64,000 nucleotides of DNA from Chitinophaga qingshengii (GCF_014529935.1 NZ_JACVFC010000001.1:3100001-3164000), one strand, 5' to 3'; shown: positions 8,291 to 18,684, counted from the stretch's first letter. Made by a program: numbers and translations. The notes: generated by a model from the letters alone, not told the origin.

Positions 8291-9781
8291 ATGGAAGAAA
8301 CAAAACACCCGTTCCTGTCGCTGGAACACATTACCGTCAGGTATCTCGACAAAACACTTTTTAACTCGCTCGACTGGGAAATACAGCCAAACGAACAATG
8401 GGCCATCACCGGCCCCAGCGGTTCCGGCAAAACGGCCCTCCTCAACACCATTCTGGGTAAATTCAATATTATTAATGGTGGCATACGCTATCATTTCTAC
8501 GACCAATGGAGAAAGGAAAACACCGTAACGGACCCGTATTTCAACTATCGTAACCTGATAGCGCTGGTAGGTCACCATCACACGTTCCGGAACCTGTCCA
8601 ATACCACTACCGACTTCTACTATCAGCAACGGTTCAATAGCATGGATGCCGATAATTCGCCTACTGTCAGCGAATACCTGACTATCACCGAAGTGCCGGA
8701 CCTGGTGAAACCGTTGAAAATAGCGCCGCTGATGGAAAAACGGCTCATCAAACTGTCGAACGGAGAAACCCGCCGCGTGATGATTGCCCGTGCCCTGCTG
8801 CAACAGCCGCAGCTGCTTATGCTCGATAATCCCTACATCGGGCTGGATGTACAAACCCGGAAAGATTTTACGGCCATGATCAACGAAATCATCCGCAATG
8901 GCTCCACCGTACTGCTGGCCACCACGCCACAGGAAATGCCCGAACATATTACCCATGTGCTGACACTGGAAAACGGCGCTATCACAGGCAAGTATACACG
9001 CAGTGAGTTTGTAAAACTGCCGTTGCCCGTCGTGGCCGACCTGCCGCTACCTGCCATGGAAGCGCAGAAAATAGCCGAAATCGTGCAGCAGCACCAACCG
9101 GCCAGCTTCGACACCATCGTCCGCATGGAAGATATCCGGGTAAAATATGGAGAAAATGTGATCCTCGACCAGATCAACTGGACTGTAAAGCCTAATGAAA
9201 AATGGGCGCTGCTGGGCCATAACGGCGCCGGTAAGTCCACCCTGCTCAGTCTCATCAACGGAGATAACCCGCAGGCATATGCCAACAAATTATGGTTGTT
9301 CGACCGCCGCCGGGGCAGTGGGGAAAGTATCTGGGACATCAAGAAAAAAATCGGTTTCGTATCTCCCGAACTGCATCAATACTTCACCTCCCGCGACAAC
9401 TGCCTGCAGGTGATCTGCTCCGGTTTTACGGATATTATCGGTAGTACCAAACCCGCCACTCCTGAACAAACAGCCATCGCCAAAGCCTGGATGGAAATAC
9501 TGGAGATCGATGAACATCAGGCCAACCCATTCAAACAGGTACCGGAAAGTGCACAGCGTCTTTGCCTGCTGGCGAGAGCGCTGGTGAAAAATCCACCTCT
9601 GCTGATTTTCGACGAACCTTGCCAGGGGCTGGACCAGCAACAGAAACAACATTTCAAAAAAGTCATCGAAATGCTGTGCGATCACCTTCCCGTAACCCTC
9701 ATCTATGTAACACATTATGAAGAAGAACTGCCCGATTGTGTAGATAAGTACCTGCGCCTTAGCGGCGGCAAAATGGTCTGA
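8291..9781 (+). CDS. Tandem ABC ATPase, ModF-like
   Basis: 496 residues made of two fused nucleotide-binding domains without membrane segments. First domain: Walker A GPSGSGKT at 41-48, signature LSNGETRR, Walker B LLMLDNPYIGLD. Second domain: Walker A GHNGAGKS at 309-316, Walker B LLIFDEPCQGLD. The second signature is degenerate (VPESAQRLCLLARAL in place of LSxGQ). The layout matches E. coli ModF/PhrA, a cytoplasmic protein of uncertain function linked by name to molybdate transport. No molybdate or other ABC transport genes are adjacent, so transport cannot be claimed. It is divergent from the acetyltransferase and followed by a large inverted repeat. Confidence 0.8.
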   Translation: MEETKHPFLSLEHITVRYLDKTLFNSLDWEIQPNEQWAITGPSGSGKTALLNTILGKFNIINGGIRYHFYDQWRKENTVTDPYFNYRNLIALVGHHHTFRNLSNTTTDFYYQQRFNSMDADNSPTVSEYLTITEVPDLVKPLKIAPLMEKRLIKLSNGETRRVMIARALLQQPQLLMLDNPYIGLDVQTRKDFTAMINEIIRNGSTVLLATTPQEMPEHITHVLTLENGAITGKYTRSEFVKLPLPVVADLPLPAMEAQKIAEIVQQHQPASFDTIVRMEDIRVKYGENVILDQINWTVKPNEKWALLGHNGAGKSTLLSLINGDNPQAYANKLWLFDRRRGSGESIWDIKKKIGFVSPELHQYFTSRDNCLQVICSGFTDIIGSTKPATPEQTAIAKAWMEILEIDEHQANPFKQVPESAQRLCLLARALVKNPPLLIFDEPCQGLDQQQKQHFKKVIEMLCDHLPVTLIYVTHYEEELPDCVDKYLRLSGGKMV

Positions 9782-9795
9782 TGATCCGATGATTG

Positions 9796-9884
9796 ATTTA
9801 CGGATTTTGGGATTTACGAATTTGGGAATTTCGCGTAATAAATCTCCGAAATTCCCAAATTCCTAAATCCCAAAATCCGTAAAT
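9796..9884. repeat. Large AT-rich inverted repeat
   Basis: Two 38-base arms (9796-9833 and 9847-9884) match at 37 of 38 positions around a 13-base loop. The arms are built of repeated words like ATTTACGG, ATTTTGGG and AATTTGGG. It would form a long hairpin after the ModF-like gene and may act as a terminator, although it lacks a clean T run and looks more like a mobile or repeated intergenic element. Confidence 0.85.
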
Positions 9885-9885
9885 T

Positions 9886-9925
9886 AAATATTAAAATATT
9901 CAAATACATAAATACAAAAAATAGT
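9886..9925. repeat. AT-rich word repeat next to the inverted repeat
   Basis: Short words of the form AAATATT / AAATATTC / AAATACAT / AAATACA follow one another directly after the large inverted repeat. The remaining bases to 9969 hold the presumed promoter of the alpha-2-macroglobulin gene, with no exact TAnnTTTG box. Confidence 0.5.
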
Positions 9926-9969
9926 TCGATCTTCGCCAGGAATCGTTAATCACCATTAATCCATTCCTG

Positions 9970-12900
9970 ATGCACCCAACAAAACGGCTAGTTGCTGTAG
10001 TAGCATTATTTGTTTCCCTGGTAGCGCTGTCGCTGATAAGCGGCTGCCGGACTACCAAAAAAGAGATGAACCCCGGATTCGCGAAGTATATTGACGCCTA
10101 TACCGCCGGTATTATCTCTAAACAAAGTCCCATCCGCATTCATCTGGCGGGGCAGGTCAATGTAACACATACCCAGAACGAACCGCTGGATAAAGAGGTG
10201 TTCGATTTTTCTCCTTCCATCAAAGGGAAATCTTATTGGGTAGATGCTACCACCATCGAATTCAGACCGGACGAGAACCTGCAACCGGGCAAAACCTACC
10301 AGGCCAATTTCAAACTGGGTAAAATTATGGAAGTGCCTTCGGACCTGAAATCCTTCGATTTCGAGTTCAAAGTCATCAAACCATCTTTCTCCCTGGACAT
10401 GAACGGGCTGAAAGCCAGCAGCAACACTACACTCGATAAGATGACATTCACCGGTGTGGTGAACACCGCCGATGTGGAAAACCCACAGGCTATCGAAAAA
10501 GTAGTGACTGCCCGGTACAACGGTAAAATATTACCCATTACCTGGCAGCATAACGCCGGCGACCGTACGTCGAAATTCAACGTCGCTAATATCGATCGTG
10601 GCAACATCGCACGAAACCTGGAAATCAGCTGGGACGGATCTGCCCTCAAAGTAGACAACAGCGGTAAAAAAACGGTAGAAGTACCGGCCGTGGGCGATTT
10701 TAAAGTGCTGGACGTAAAAGCCCTGTCGGACCCTGAACAACACCTGCTGGTGCAGTTCTCAGACCCTGTCAGCGTTGCCCAGAGCCTCGAAGGCCTCATC
10801 GGTATCAGCGGCCAGGGCGACCTCCGTTATACCATCGATGGCAGCGAAGTGAAAGTATATTCACCCGTACGCCTCGAAGGCAGCTACAACATCGTGATCA
10901 ATGAAGGCGTGATTAATATTAACGACAAACGCCTCGGCAAATCCTATGCTTCCAACGTGAATTTCGAAAACACCCTGCCAGCCGTAACGATTCCCGGCAA
11001 AGGTGTGATCCTCCCCGAAAGCAATAAACTGGTGATGCCGTTTGAAGCCGTAAACCTGAACGCGGTCGACGTCACTATCATCAAAATATACGAAAACAAC
11101 GTTCCTCAATACCTGCAACGTAATAACCTCGACGGTGAACAGGAGCTGCGTCGTGTAGGCAAACCCGTAGTACAGAAAACCATCCGCCTGGATACCGATA
11201 AATCCGTCAACCTCCACAAGAAAAACCGTTTCTTCCTGGACCTGGATAAAATGCTCCGCACCGAACCAGGCGCTATCTACCGCATCACCATCGGCTTCCG
11301 TAAAGCCTATGCCATGACTGCCTGCAGTGAAGAGAAAAAAACCGATGCAAAAGAAGGCGAGGAAGGCAGTGAAGAAGAATACAGCGACGACTACTACGAC
11401 GGCGCCGAAGGGAAAGTAGATGAAGACGACAATTTCTGGGGCCGCTACGACGCCTACTATCCTTATGGATACAACTGGAACCGTCGCGAAGATCCTTGCT
11501 CCAACTCCTACTACAATAAAGAAAGATGGGCATCCCGCAACGTTATCAGCTCCAACCTGGGCCTGATTGCCAAAAGAGGCAACAATAACAGCATGGTAGT
11601 GGCGGTAACGGATATACGCGATACCAAACCGCTCACCGGCGTTGAACTGGAACTGCTGGACTTCCAGAACCAGGTCATCTTCAAAACCAAGAGCGATGGG
11701 GAAGGACTGGCTACCTTCGACCTGAAACGTAAGCCATACCTGCTGATCGCTAAAAAAGACAATGAAAGAGGCTACCTGAAACTCGACGACGGCAACTCCC
11801 TGCCACTGAGCCGTTTTGATGTACAGGGCGAAGAAATACAAAGCGGTATCAAAGGTTTCCTCTATGGAGAAAGAGGCGTATGGCGCCCGGGCGATTCTAT
11901 CTACCTGACATTTATGCTGGAAGATAAAGACAAAAAAATCCCTGCCGACCACCCGGTTACCCTGGAGCTGTACAACCCTAAAGGCCAGCTGTACAAACGT
12001 ATCAATCAACATGAAAGCCTGAACGGTTTCTATAGCTTCGCTACCGCCACACAGCCCGATGATCCTACCGGCAGCTGGGTAGCGAAAGTAAAAGTAGGCG
12101 GCGCCACTTTCCAGAAAAACGTACGCATTGAAACCGTGAAGCCTAACAGGCTGAAAATAAAAATAGACTTCGGTAACAATACCGCCTTGTCTAAAACCGG
12201 TACCACCGGCACCCTGTCGGCTATGTGGATGTTCGGCGCCACTGCCCAACACCTCAAAGCCAAAGTAGATGTGTCGCTGGTAAAAGCAGGTACCAGCTTC
12301 AAAAAATTCAGCGACTACACCTTCGATGATCCGGTAGGACATTTTGAAACCGAAAACAAAACCATCTTCGAAGGTCCGCTCAGCGAAACAGGCACCGCCC
12401 CTGTCAGAGCCGATATACAACTCGGTAAACTGGCGCCCGGACAGCTGAAAGCCAACTTCGAAGTAAAAGTATTTGAACCCGGCGGCGATTTCAGTATCGA
12501 CCACTTCTCGATGCCATACAATCCGTTCACTTCCTACGTAGGCTTGCGGATGCCTCAGGGCGACCGCACCACGGGCATGCTGCTCACTGATGAAGCCCAC
12601 ACCGTGGACATTGTGGACGTAGACGAAAACGGTAACCTCCTCTCCGGTAGCCGCGAAGTACAGGTAGAGCTGTACAAAGTACGCTGGAGATGGTGGTGGG
12701 ATGGAAATGATGACAGCGAATACTCCAATTTCACGCAGGATAACTACAACCAGCTGTTGTCCAAAGAAACCATTACCGTTAACAATGGTAAAGGCCAATG
12801 GGCACTGCGTATCAACCAGCCGGACTGGGGCCGTTACCTCGTTCGTGTGAAAGACCTGCAAAGCGGGCATACCAGCGGGAAGTCTGTGTATATCGACTGG

Positions 12901-15564
12901 CCGGGATGGTCGCAGCGTATGCAGAAAGAAAACCCTGCAGAAGCGTCTATGCTGGTGTTTACCTCCGACAAACAACACTACAAGGCAGGTGAAGACGTCA
13001 ACCTTACCATCCCCAGCAGCGCCGGTGGCAGAGGCCTGATCAGCATTGAATCAGGCAGCAAGGTGCTCAAAACCTTCTGGGTGAATACCCAACAGGGCCA
13101 AACCACCTTCCGCTTCAAGGCGGAGAAAAACATGACGCCTAATATATACGTCAACGTTACCCTGCTGCAGCCACATGCACAAACGATCAACGATCTCCCG
13201 ATCCGTATGTATGGTACCATCCCCATCACCGTGGAAGATCCGGGTACCATCCTGAAACCGGTGATTACGATGGCCGACAAGCTGAAACCGGAATCAGAAG
13301 CGACGATTGCCGTCAGCGAAAGCAGCGGCAAACCGATGACCTATACCATTGCCATTGTAGACGAAGGATTGCTGGACCTTACCCGGTTCAAGACTCCGGA
13401 CCCGCACAGCGTCTTCTATGCAAGAGAAGCACTCGGTGTTAAAACATGGGACCTGTACGACTACGTGGTAGGCGCTTATGGCTCCGACCTGGAACGTATC
13501 CTGAGCATCGGTGGTGACGAAGGCCTGAATAAAAATGCCGGCGCCGCCAAAGCGAACCGCTTCAAACCCGTGGTGAAATTCATGGGCCCCTTCTATCTCA
13601 AAGGCGGTCAGAAACAAACACATAAATTCAAACTGCCTCCTTATATCGGTTCCGTAAAAGCGATGGTCGTAGCCGGACAGGAAGGCGCTTACGGTTTTGC
13701 TGAAAAAGCCGTAGCCGTGAAGAAACCGCTGATGCTGCTCACCACGGCGCCTCGTGTACTGGGCCCTACCGAAACTATACAGGTACCGGTTACCGTATTC
13801 GGCCTCGAACCCAATGTACGCTCCGCCAATGTGACCATCAGCACCAGTCCGCTCCTGGAAGTTGTAGGCGAAAGCACCAAAACCGTTACGTTCCCGCAAC
13901 CAGGTGAACAAATGGTATACTTCGACGTAAAAGTGAAACCGCAGACCGGCATTGCCAAAATCAAGGTAACCGCCAGCAGCGGCGCTGAAAGAGCGGAAGA
14001 AAACATTGAAATGGATGTTCGTAACCCGAACCCGGTGATCACTAACGTGATGGACCATACGCTGGAACACGGCGCTAACTGGAGCACGGCCTTCAGTCCT
14101 GTGGGTATGGCCGGCACCAACACCGGCGTGCTGGAAGTTTCCACCATCCCGGCGCTCAACCTGGGCAAACGCCTGCAGTTCCTCATCAGCTACCCGCACG
14201 GTTGTATCGAACAAACCACTTCCGGCGTGTTCCCGCAACTGGCACTCAATCAACTAATGGACCTGAAAGAAACACAGTTGGCAGAAATAGACCGTAACAT
14301 CAAGGCGGGCCTGAACAGGCTGAAAGGCTTCCAGACCTCCGATGGTGGCCTCGCTTACTGGCCGGGTCAGGCACAGGCCGATGAATGGGGTACCAACTAC
14401 GCCGGTCATTTCATACTGGAAGCACAGGCGAAAGGATATACACCACCGCCGGGCCTGCTGGACCAGTGGAAAAAATACCAGCGTAATAAAGCCACCACCT
14501 GGACGCCTAATACCCAGAACTTCTATGGCGGCGATCTTACACAGGCTTATCGCCTGTACCTGCTGGCACTGGCCAAAGTACCGGAAGTAGGCGCCATGAA
14601 CAGACTGAAAGAATTCAAATACATTTCAGTGGCTGCTAAATGGAGACTGGCCGCCGCTTACAAGCTGGCCGGTCAACCGGAAGTTGCCAATTCGCTCATC
14701 CAGAACCTGAGTACAGAGGTTAAGCCTTACAATCAACTGGGTGGTACCTTCGGTTCCGATTTACGCGACAGAGCTATGATCCTGGAAACACTCACCATCC
14801 TTGGCCAGCGTAACCGCGCCAATGATTTGGTAAAACAGATCGCCAGCAACCTGTCCCAAAACGACCAGTGGTATAGCACACAAACCACTGCCTATGCGCT
14901 CATTTCAGTGGCTAAGTTCTGCGGCGCCAACAAAGGCAGCAGCAAAATCAATATCAGCTATACCCTCAACGGCACAAAAGGAAGCGTAAACAGCGAATCG
15001 TTTGTAGCGCAGATACCTGTTACCTTCAACGGTGCGCAAGGCAATATCAACCTGCAGAACAACGGACAAAATGTACTGTATGTACGCCTCATTCTGCGTG
15101 GTCAGCCGGAAGCCGGACAGGAACCTGTCGCCAGCAACAACCCTGATGTACTGGACCTGCAGGTACGTTACAGCACCCGCGACGGTAAAGCACTGGACCC
15201 CGCTACCCTGAAACAGGGCAGTGACTTCATGGCTACCGTTACCATTAAAAACCCCGGCAAACGTGGTTACTACGAGCAAATGGCCCTGTCACAAATATTC
15301 CCTTCCGGCTGGGAAATTCTCAATACCCGCCTGATGGACAACGACAGCTCCTTCCACTCGTCACCAGCTACGTATATGGATATACGTGATGACAGGGTAT
15401 ATACCTACTTCAACATTGAAGAAGGTAAAACACACACCTACAATGTACTGCTCAACGCAGCCTACCTGGGACGTTACTACCTCCCGGCCGTTTCCTGCGA
15501 AGCGATGTATGATAACACCATTCATGCTTTCGCTACGGGTAAATGGGTAGAAGTAGTGAAATAA
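9970..15564 (+). CDS. Bacterial alpha-2-macroglobulin family lipoprotein
   Basis: 1864 residues. A signal peptide ends in a lipobox (LSLISGC, Cys near 26), so the protein should be anchored in the envelope. Many beta-rich MG domains follow; around residues 1405-1418 the thioester motif YPHGC1412IEQ is intact, followed by the alpha-helical thioester domain (TSDGGLAYWPG). An acidic Glu/Asp/Tyr-rich insertion lies near residues 455-490. Bacterial family members trap attacking proteases through the Cys-Gln thioester and commonly pair with PbpC, which is thought to mend the peptidoglycan. Here pbpC is on the same strand but about 4.4 kb downstream, beyond unrelated genes. Fully open with no frameshift; terminator at 15587. 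Confidence 0.95.
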   Translation: MHPTKRLVAVVALFVSLVALSLISGCRTTKKEMNPGFAKYIDAYTAGIISKQSPIRIHLAGQVNVTHTQNEPLDKEVFDFSPSIKGKSYWVDATTIEFRPDENLQPGKTYQANFKLGKIMEVPSDLKSFDFEFKVIKPSFSLDMNGLKASSNTTLDKMTFTGVVNTADVENPQAIEKVVTARYNGKILPITWQHNAGDRTSKFNVANIDRGNIARNLEISWDGSALKVDNSGKKTVEVPAVGDFKVLDVKALSDPEQHLLVQFSDPVSVAQSLEGLIGISGQGDLRYTIDGSEVKVYSPVRLEGSYNIVINEGVININDKRLGKSYASNVNFENTLPAVTIPGKGVILPESNKLVMPFEAVNLNAVDVTIIKIYENNVPQYLQRNNLDGEQELRRVGKPVVQKTIRLDTDKSVNLHKKNRFFLDLDKMLRTEPGAIYRITIGFRKAYAMTACSEEKKTDAKEGEEGSEEEYSDDYYDGAEGKVDEDDNFWGRYDAYYPYGYNWNRREDPCSNSYYNKERWASRNVISSNLGLIAKRGNNNSMVVAVTDIRDTKPLTGVELELLDFQNQVIFKTKSDGEGLATFDLKRKPYLLIAKKDNERGYLKLDDGNSLPLSRFDVQGEEIQSGIKGFLYGERGVWRPGDSIYLTFMLEDKDKKIPADHPVTLELYNPKGQLYKRINQHESLNGFYSFATATQPDDPTGSWVAKVKVGGATFQKNVRIETVKPNRLKIKIDFGNNTALSKTGTTGTLSAMWMFGATAQHLKAKVDVSLVKAGTSFKKFSDYTFDDPVGHFETENKTIFEGPLSETGTAPVRADIQLGKLAPGQLKANFEVKVFEPGGDFSIDHFSMPYNPFTSYVGLRMPQGDRTTGMLLTDEAHTVDIVDVDENGNLLSGSREVQVELYKVRWRWWWDGNDDSEYSNFTQDNYNQLLSKETITVNNGKGQWALRINQPDWGRYLVRVKDLQSGHTSGKSVYIDWPGWSQRMQKENPAEASMLVFTSDKQHYKAGEDVNLTIPSSAGGRGLISIESGSKVLKTFWVNTQQGQTTFRFKAEKNMTPNIYVNVTLLQPHAQTINDLPIRMYGTIPITVEDPGTILKPVITMADKLKPESEATIAVSESSGKPMTYTIAIVDEGLLDLTRFKTPDPHSVFYAREALGVKTWDLYDYVVGAYGSDLERILSIGGDEGLNKNAGAAKANRFKPVVKFMGPFYLKGGQKQTHKFKLPPYIGSVKAMVVAGQEGAYGFAEKAVAVKKPLMLLTTAPRVLGPTETIQVPVTVFGLEPNVRSANVTISTSPLLEVVGESTKTVTFPQPGEQMVYFDVKVKPQTGIAKIKVTASSGAERAEENIEMDVRNPNPVITNVMDHTLEHGANWSTAFSPVGMAGTNTGVLEVSTIPALNLGKRLQFLISYPHGCIEQTTSGVFPQLALNQLMDLKETQLAEIDRNIKAGLNRLKGFQTSDGGLAYWPGQAQADEWGTNYAGHFILEAQAKGYTPPPGLLDQWKKYQRNKATTWTPNTQNFYGGDLTQAYRLYLLALAKVPEVGAMNRLKEFKYISVAAKWRLAAAYKLAGQPEVANSLIQNLSTEVKPYNQLGGTFGSDLRDRAMILETLTILGQRNRANDLVKQIASNLSQNDQWYSTQTTAYALISVAKFCGANKGSSKINISYTLNGTKGSVNSESFVAQIPVTFNGAQGNINLQNNGQNVLYVRLILRGQPEAGQEPVASNNPDVLDLQVRYSTRDGKALDPATLKQGSDFMATVTIKNPGKRGYYEQMALSQIFPSGWEILNTRLMDNDSSFHSSPATYMDIRDDRVYTYFNIEEGKTHTYNVLLNAAYLGRYYLPAVSCEAMYDNTIHAFATGKWVEVVK

Positions 15565-15586
15565 AACAGCATATCTTTTACATAAA

Positions 15587-15623
15587 GCGGCCATCTCTTT
15601 TCAGGAGATGGCCGCCTTTTTTT
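15587..15623 (+). terminator. Terminator after alpha-2-macroglobulin gene
   Basis: 11-base stem GCGGCCATCTC (15587-15597) with GAGATGGCCGC (15605-15615), 7-base loop, then a run of T. It overlaps the stop codon of the convergent MFS gene. Confidence 0.9.
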
Positions 15624-16767
15624 GTACTGTCTTTTCCAGATAATGCTGCAGCAGGATCAGGCTTAAAGCCGCCACTCCAAACAGTCCCATCGCCCAGGGT
15701 ATACGATCAATACCATACCGGCCAATCACCCATCCACCCGCGAGCGTACCAATGGATATACCCAGGTTACCAATTGAGATAGACAAACTATTCGCAAATT
15801 CAGGCGCCTCCGGTGCAAAGGCAATCATATAGGCCTGACCGGTTAAAAAACAAGGCGTGTGCAGAAATCCCCACACCGCAATTAAAAGGACGGTTGCCCA
15901 AAACGATATTCCGGAATAAGCAATGGGGATAGCAATTAGCGTCAAGCCAGCTAAAAAAATAATCGTTGTTCCGGTAAGACTTCTACCTAAAGCCCTTCCA
16001 GCCGCAAAATTACCCAACACTCCCATGATACCGAACAACAGCAGCATACCGCTGATAGTGGCGGCGTTCATCCCGTTCATCTTTCCCAGGTAATCGGCAA
16101 AATAAGCATAGGTAGTAAACATAGCTGCATTCATGAAGAACACCATCGCCGCGCTGCGTATAAATGCCGGTTTCCGGAGTATCGTCAAATGTTTTGCAGG
16201 CGATTTTTTTGTCATCACCGGCAGGGCAGGTAACAACAGCAGGATCATCACCAGTGCGATAAGACTGATAATACTTTGTACTATAAACGAAGACTGCCAG
16301 CTATCCAACACACCGGCAACGTAAGTGGCAAAAGGTACGGTGGTAACAGTGGCAATACCTATTCCGCCCAAAACAACCGCCATCATCTTATGCCGGTCCT
16401 GTTTACCCGCAGCCGCTGTAGCCGCTGCAATGGCGGTGGAGATATACACCGGCTGCAGGAAAGCCGGCAACATTCTGGCTACCAGCAGCAGCCAGAATGG
16501 AGGAGATAATAACGATATCAAACCGGAAGCCAGGAAGAGTGCAAGGCTCAACGCCATGATGTTTTTACGGTCAACCCGTGATAATAACAGCATCATAAAA
16601 GGTCCTGCAAAAGCAATCACACCTGCAAAGGCGCTCAACAATAATCCTGCATCTTCAATACTCACCCTGTAATACCGGGCTATCTGTGGCAGAATACCGA
16701 TTACGCCAAACTCAGTTGTAATCACCCCGATCATACCGAGGCATCCTACATAGGCTATCTTCTTCAT
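15601..16767 (-). CDS. MFS transporter (DHA1/AraJ-like exporter)
   Basis: 388 residues with about twelve hydrophobic helices. The N-terminal half shows the DHA1 pattern: GVIGILPQIARYYRVSIEDAG in helix 1-loop, then the loop 2-3 motif SRVDRKNIMALSLALF. Proton-driven exporters of this group remove drugs, sugars or amino-acid derivatives; the substrate is not readable. Its ATG overlaps the stop of the upstream esterase gene by four bases (ATGA), so the two are a translationally coupled operon. A divergent LysR regulator at 17800 probably controls it. The trio sits between the alpha-2-macroglobulin and pbpC genes and looks like an inserted module. Confidence 0.87.
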   Translation of the reverse strand: MKKIAYVGCLGMIGVITTEFGVIGILPQIARYYRVSIEDAGLLLSAFAGVIAFAGPFMMLLLSRVDRKNIMALSLALFLASGLISLLSPPFWLLLVARMLPAFLQPVYISTAIAAATAAAGKQDRHKMMAVVLGGIGIATVTTVPFATYVAGVLDSWQSSFIVQSIISLIALVMILLLLPALPVMTKKSPAKHLTILRKPAFIRSAAMVFFMNAAMFTTYAYFADYLGKMNGMNAATISGMLLLFGIMGVLGNFAAGRALGRSLTGTTIIFLAGLTLIAIPIAYSGISFWATVLLIAVWGFLHTPCFLTGQAYMIAFAPEAPEFANSLSISIGNLGISIGTLAGGWVIGRYGIDRIPWAMGLFGVAALSLILLQHYLEKTVQKKAAIS

Positions 16768-17711
16768 CGGGCAGATTGATTATGCGCTTTCAAAAAAACA
16801 GCTACTTCTTCGATAGCACGTTTTCCATCCGGAATCATGCCGCCCATCTGAAAGAAGCCGTGTATCATGCCTTTGTAGGCAGACAACTGCACGTTCACGC
16901 CTTCGGATTGAAGCCGGTCAGCATATTGTACCGCTTCATCCCGCAGCGGATCATATTCCGCTGTCAGGATGAGTGTTGGCGGTAATCCATTCAGATCGCC
17001 GGCTAACAGTGGCGCAGCATCCGGATGGTTTCTGTCGGCAGAAGCAGGAGTGTACATGTCCCAGGCCATACGGCCACCCTCCAGGGTAAGATTAGGTCCG
17101 TCCGCAAATGTTTGCCAGGATGCTGTTTGCAGCGATGAATCCGTAACGGGATAGATCAGTGCCTGGCAACGGACATCAATACCCATCGTTTTTACGGCAC
17201 GCCGGGTAAGGGCAGCGGCGAGGGCGCCGCCGGCACTATCGCCCGCCAATGCGATACAGGAAGCATCTATACCCAGTTCCGCTGCATGTGCATGTACCCA
17301 TTGCAACACTGCTATACTATCATTGAATCCGTAGGGAAAAGGGTATTCCGGAGCCAGCCGGTAATCTACCGCAATAAACACCGCATTAGACAAGCGGGCC
17401 AGCGAACGTACAGGCCTGTCGTGGGTTTCGAGGTTGCCCGCATTAAACCAGCCTCCGTGAAAGTAGAGCACCACCGGCAGCAACGGCAATGCCGACGGGC
17501 GATAGATGCGGATGGGAACTGCACCGGCTGATGAGGGCACCTCCCGGTCTTCTATATGAAACAGCGTTTCCGGTTCTCCTGCCATAGGAATAAATCCTTC
17601 GTAAAACTTTCTGCCAGCCAATACGGGATCAGCTATGGCCGGCATCGGGATAGCCTGGATAAAATCCAGCGCAGCCACCACTTCCCGCGATAAACTCAAT
17701 TGCTCGTTCAT
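16764..17711 (-). CDS. Alpha/beta hydrolase, HSL-type esterase
   Basis: 315 residues of the hormone-sensitive-lipase family: oxyanion motif HGGW at 85-88 (a variant of HGGG), nucleophile Ser159 in GDSAGG, Asp254 in AEYDPLRDE and His284 in GMIHGFF complete the triad. No signal peptide, so cytoplasmic. These enzymes hydrolyse short-chain esters. Overlapped by the MFS start (4 bases) and divergent from a LysR gene 88 bases away. The arrangement suggests a small LysR-controlled detoxification unit in which the esterase modifies and the exporter removes a compound; this is inference. Confidence 0.9.
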   Translation of the reverse strand: MNEQLSLSREVVAALDFIQAIPMPAIADPVLAGRKFYEGFIPMAGEPETLFHIEDREVPSSAGAVPIRIYRPSALPLLPVVLYFHGGWFNAGNLETHDRPVRSLARLSNAVFIAVDYRLAPEYPFPYGFNDSIAVLQWVHAHAAELGIDASCIALAGDSAGGALAAALTRRAVKTMGIDVRCQALIYPVTDSSLQTASWQTFADGPNLTLEGGRMAWDMYTPASADRNHPDAAPLLAGDLNGLPPTLILTAEYDPLRDEAVQYADRLQSEGVNVQLSAYKGMIHGFFQMGGMIPDGKRAIEEVAVFLKAHNQSAR

Positions 17712-17799
17712 TTTTTTTCAACAAAATTGCATCGCTTTTACCCATAAAATAAAATAGTATGATTTATCATCTTCATAAAAATATTTATACCTTCATAAC

Positions 17800-18684
17800 A
17801 TGGTAAATCTGGAATGGTACAGGACATTTAAGGCGGTATATCAAACAGGATCGCTGACCGCAGCATCCAAAGCACTCTTTATCTCCCAGCCTAACGTCAG
17901 TCAGCATATCTCCGCCCTGGAGGCCTATATCGGGCAACAGCTCTTTGAGCGAAAACCCAAACTAATCCCTACAGATCACGGAAAATTATTCTATACCCAA
18001 CTGATTGCCCCATTGGAGAAACTGGAGCACCTGGAAGCCACTTTCACGGCGCTGTGCAATAACCGGCAACTGCCTGCTATCCGCTTAGGTACGGTGAAAG
18101 AAATATTTCATTCCGTGCTGCTGAAAAAGTTGCCCGCCTTACCGGCAGATATGATCACTACGTTCGGCTTAACAAAAGACCTCCTGGCAAAACTGGGTAA
18201 CGGCGAACTCGATTTCGTGATCGCTACCCAACGTACCGATAGAAAGGATATTTTCTTTGAACCCGTTCTGACAGAGTCTTTTGTAATCGCCGCCCACCCG
18301 GCAGCAGACTGCAAAAAATTTCGCGCACTGCTTAAAAAGAATGACCTGGAGAAAGCAGAAGAATGGCTGCTGCAGCAAACATGGTACGCCTATAGCACCG
18401 ACCTGGCTATTATACGGCGGTTCTGGCTCACGAATTTCAACAAACGCCCCACTATTAAACCCCGCTACGTTATCCCGGATATGAACACCATTCTGCAGTC
18501 CATCAGCAATAGTGAGGGGTTTACAGTAGCGGCAGACTACCTGGTGAAAGACCTTCAGAAAGAAGGTAAATTACAGGTGATATGGAAAGGAGCAGTGCCT
18601 ACTACCAATGTTATTTATCTGGCTTATGACAAAACAAAAACCACTTCCAAACAAGTGGAAGTGGTGAAATCATTGTTGGCGTAA
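17800..18684 (+). CDS. LysR-family transcriptional regulator
   Basis: 294 residues. N-terminal winged helix-turn-helix (GSLTAASKALFISQPNVSQ) followed by the dimerisation helix ISALEAYIGQQLFER, then the two-lobe co-inducer domain. LysR proteins usually regulate the divergent neighbour and themselves from the shared gap; here the 88-base gap to the esterase-MFS operon is AT-rich and would hold the operator (TnnnnnnnnnnnA type), not clearly readable. The inducer is unknown. Confidence 0.9.
   Translation: MVNLEWYRTFKAVYQTGSLTAASKALFISQPNVSQHISALEAYIGQQLFERKPKLIPTDHGKLFYTQLIAPLEKLEHLEATFTALCNNRQLPAIRLGTVKEIFHSVLLKKLPALPADMITTFGLTKDLLAKLGNGELDFVIATQRTDRKDIFFEPVLTESFVIAAHPAADCKKFRALLKKNDLEKAEEWLLQQTWYAYSTDLAIIRRFWLTNFNKRPTIKPRYVIPDMNTILQSISNSEGFTVAADYLVKDLQKEGKLQVIWKGAVPTTNVIYLAYDKTKTTSKQVEVVKSLLA

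Noticed and set aside
8198..8956. N-terminal extension of the GNAT frame to 8956
   Set aside because: It overlaps the start of the divergent ABC gene and has no similarity to acetyltransferases; the family start is at 8197.
10861..12978. 705-codon open frame on the minus strand inside the alpha-2-macroglobulin gene
   Set aside because: Its translation is rich in Phe, Val and Gly with no family features, and it mirrors the codon bias of the convincing plus-strand gene.
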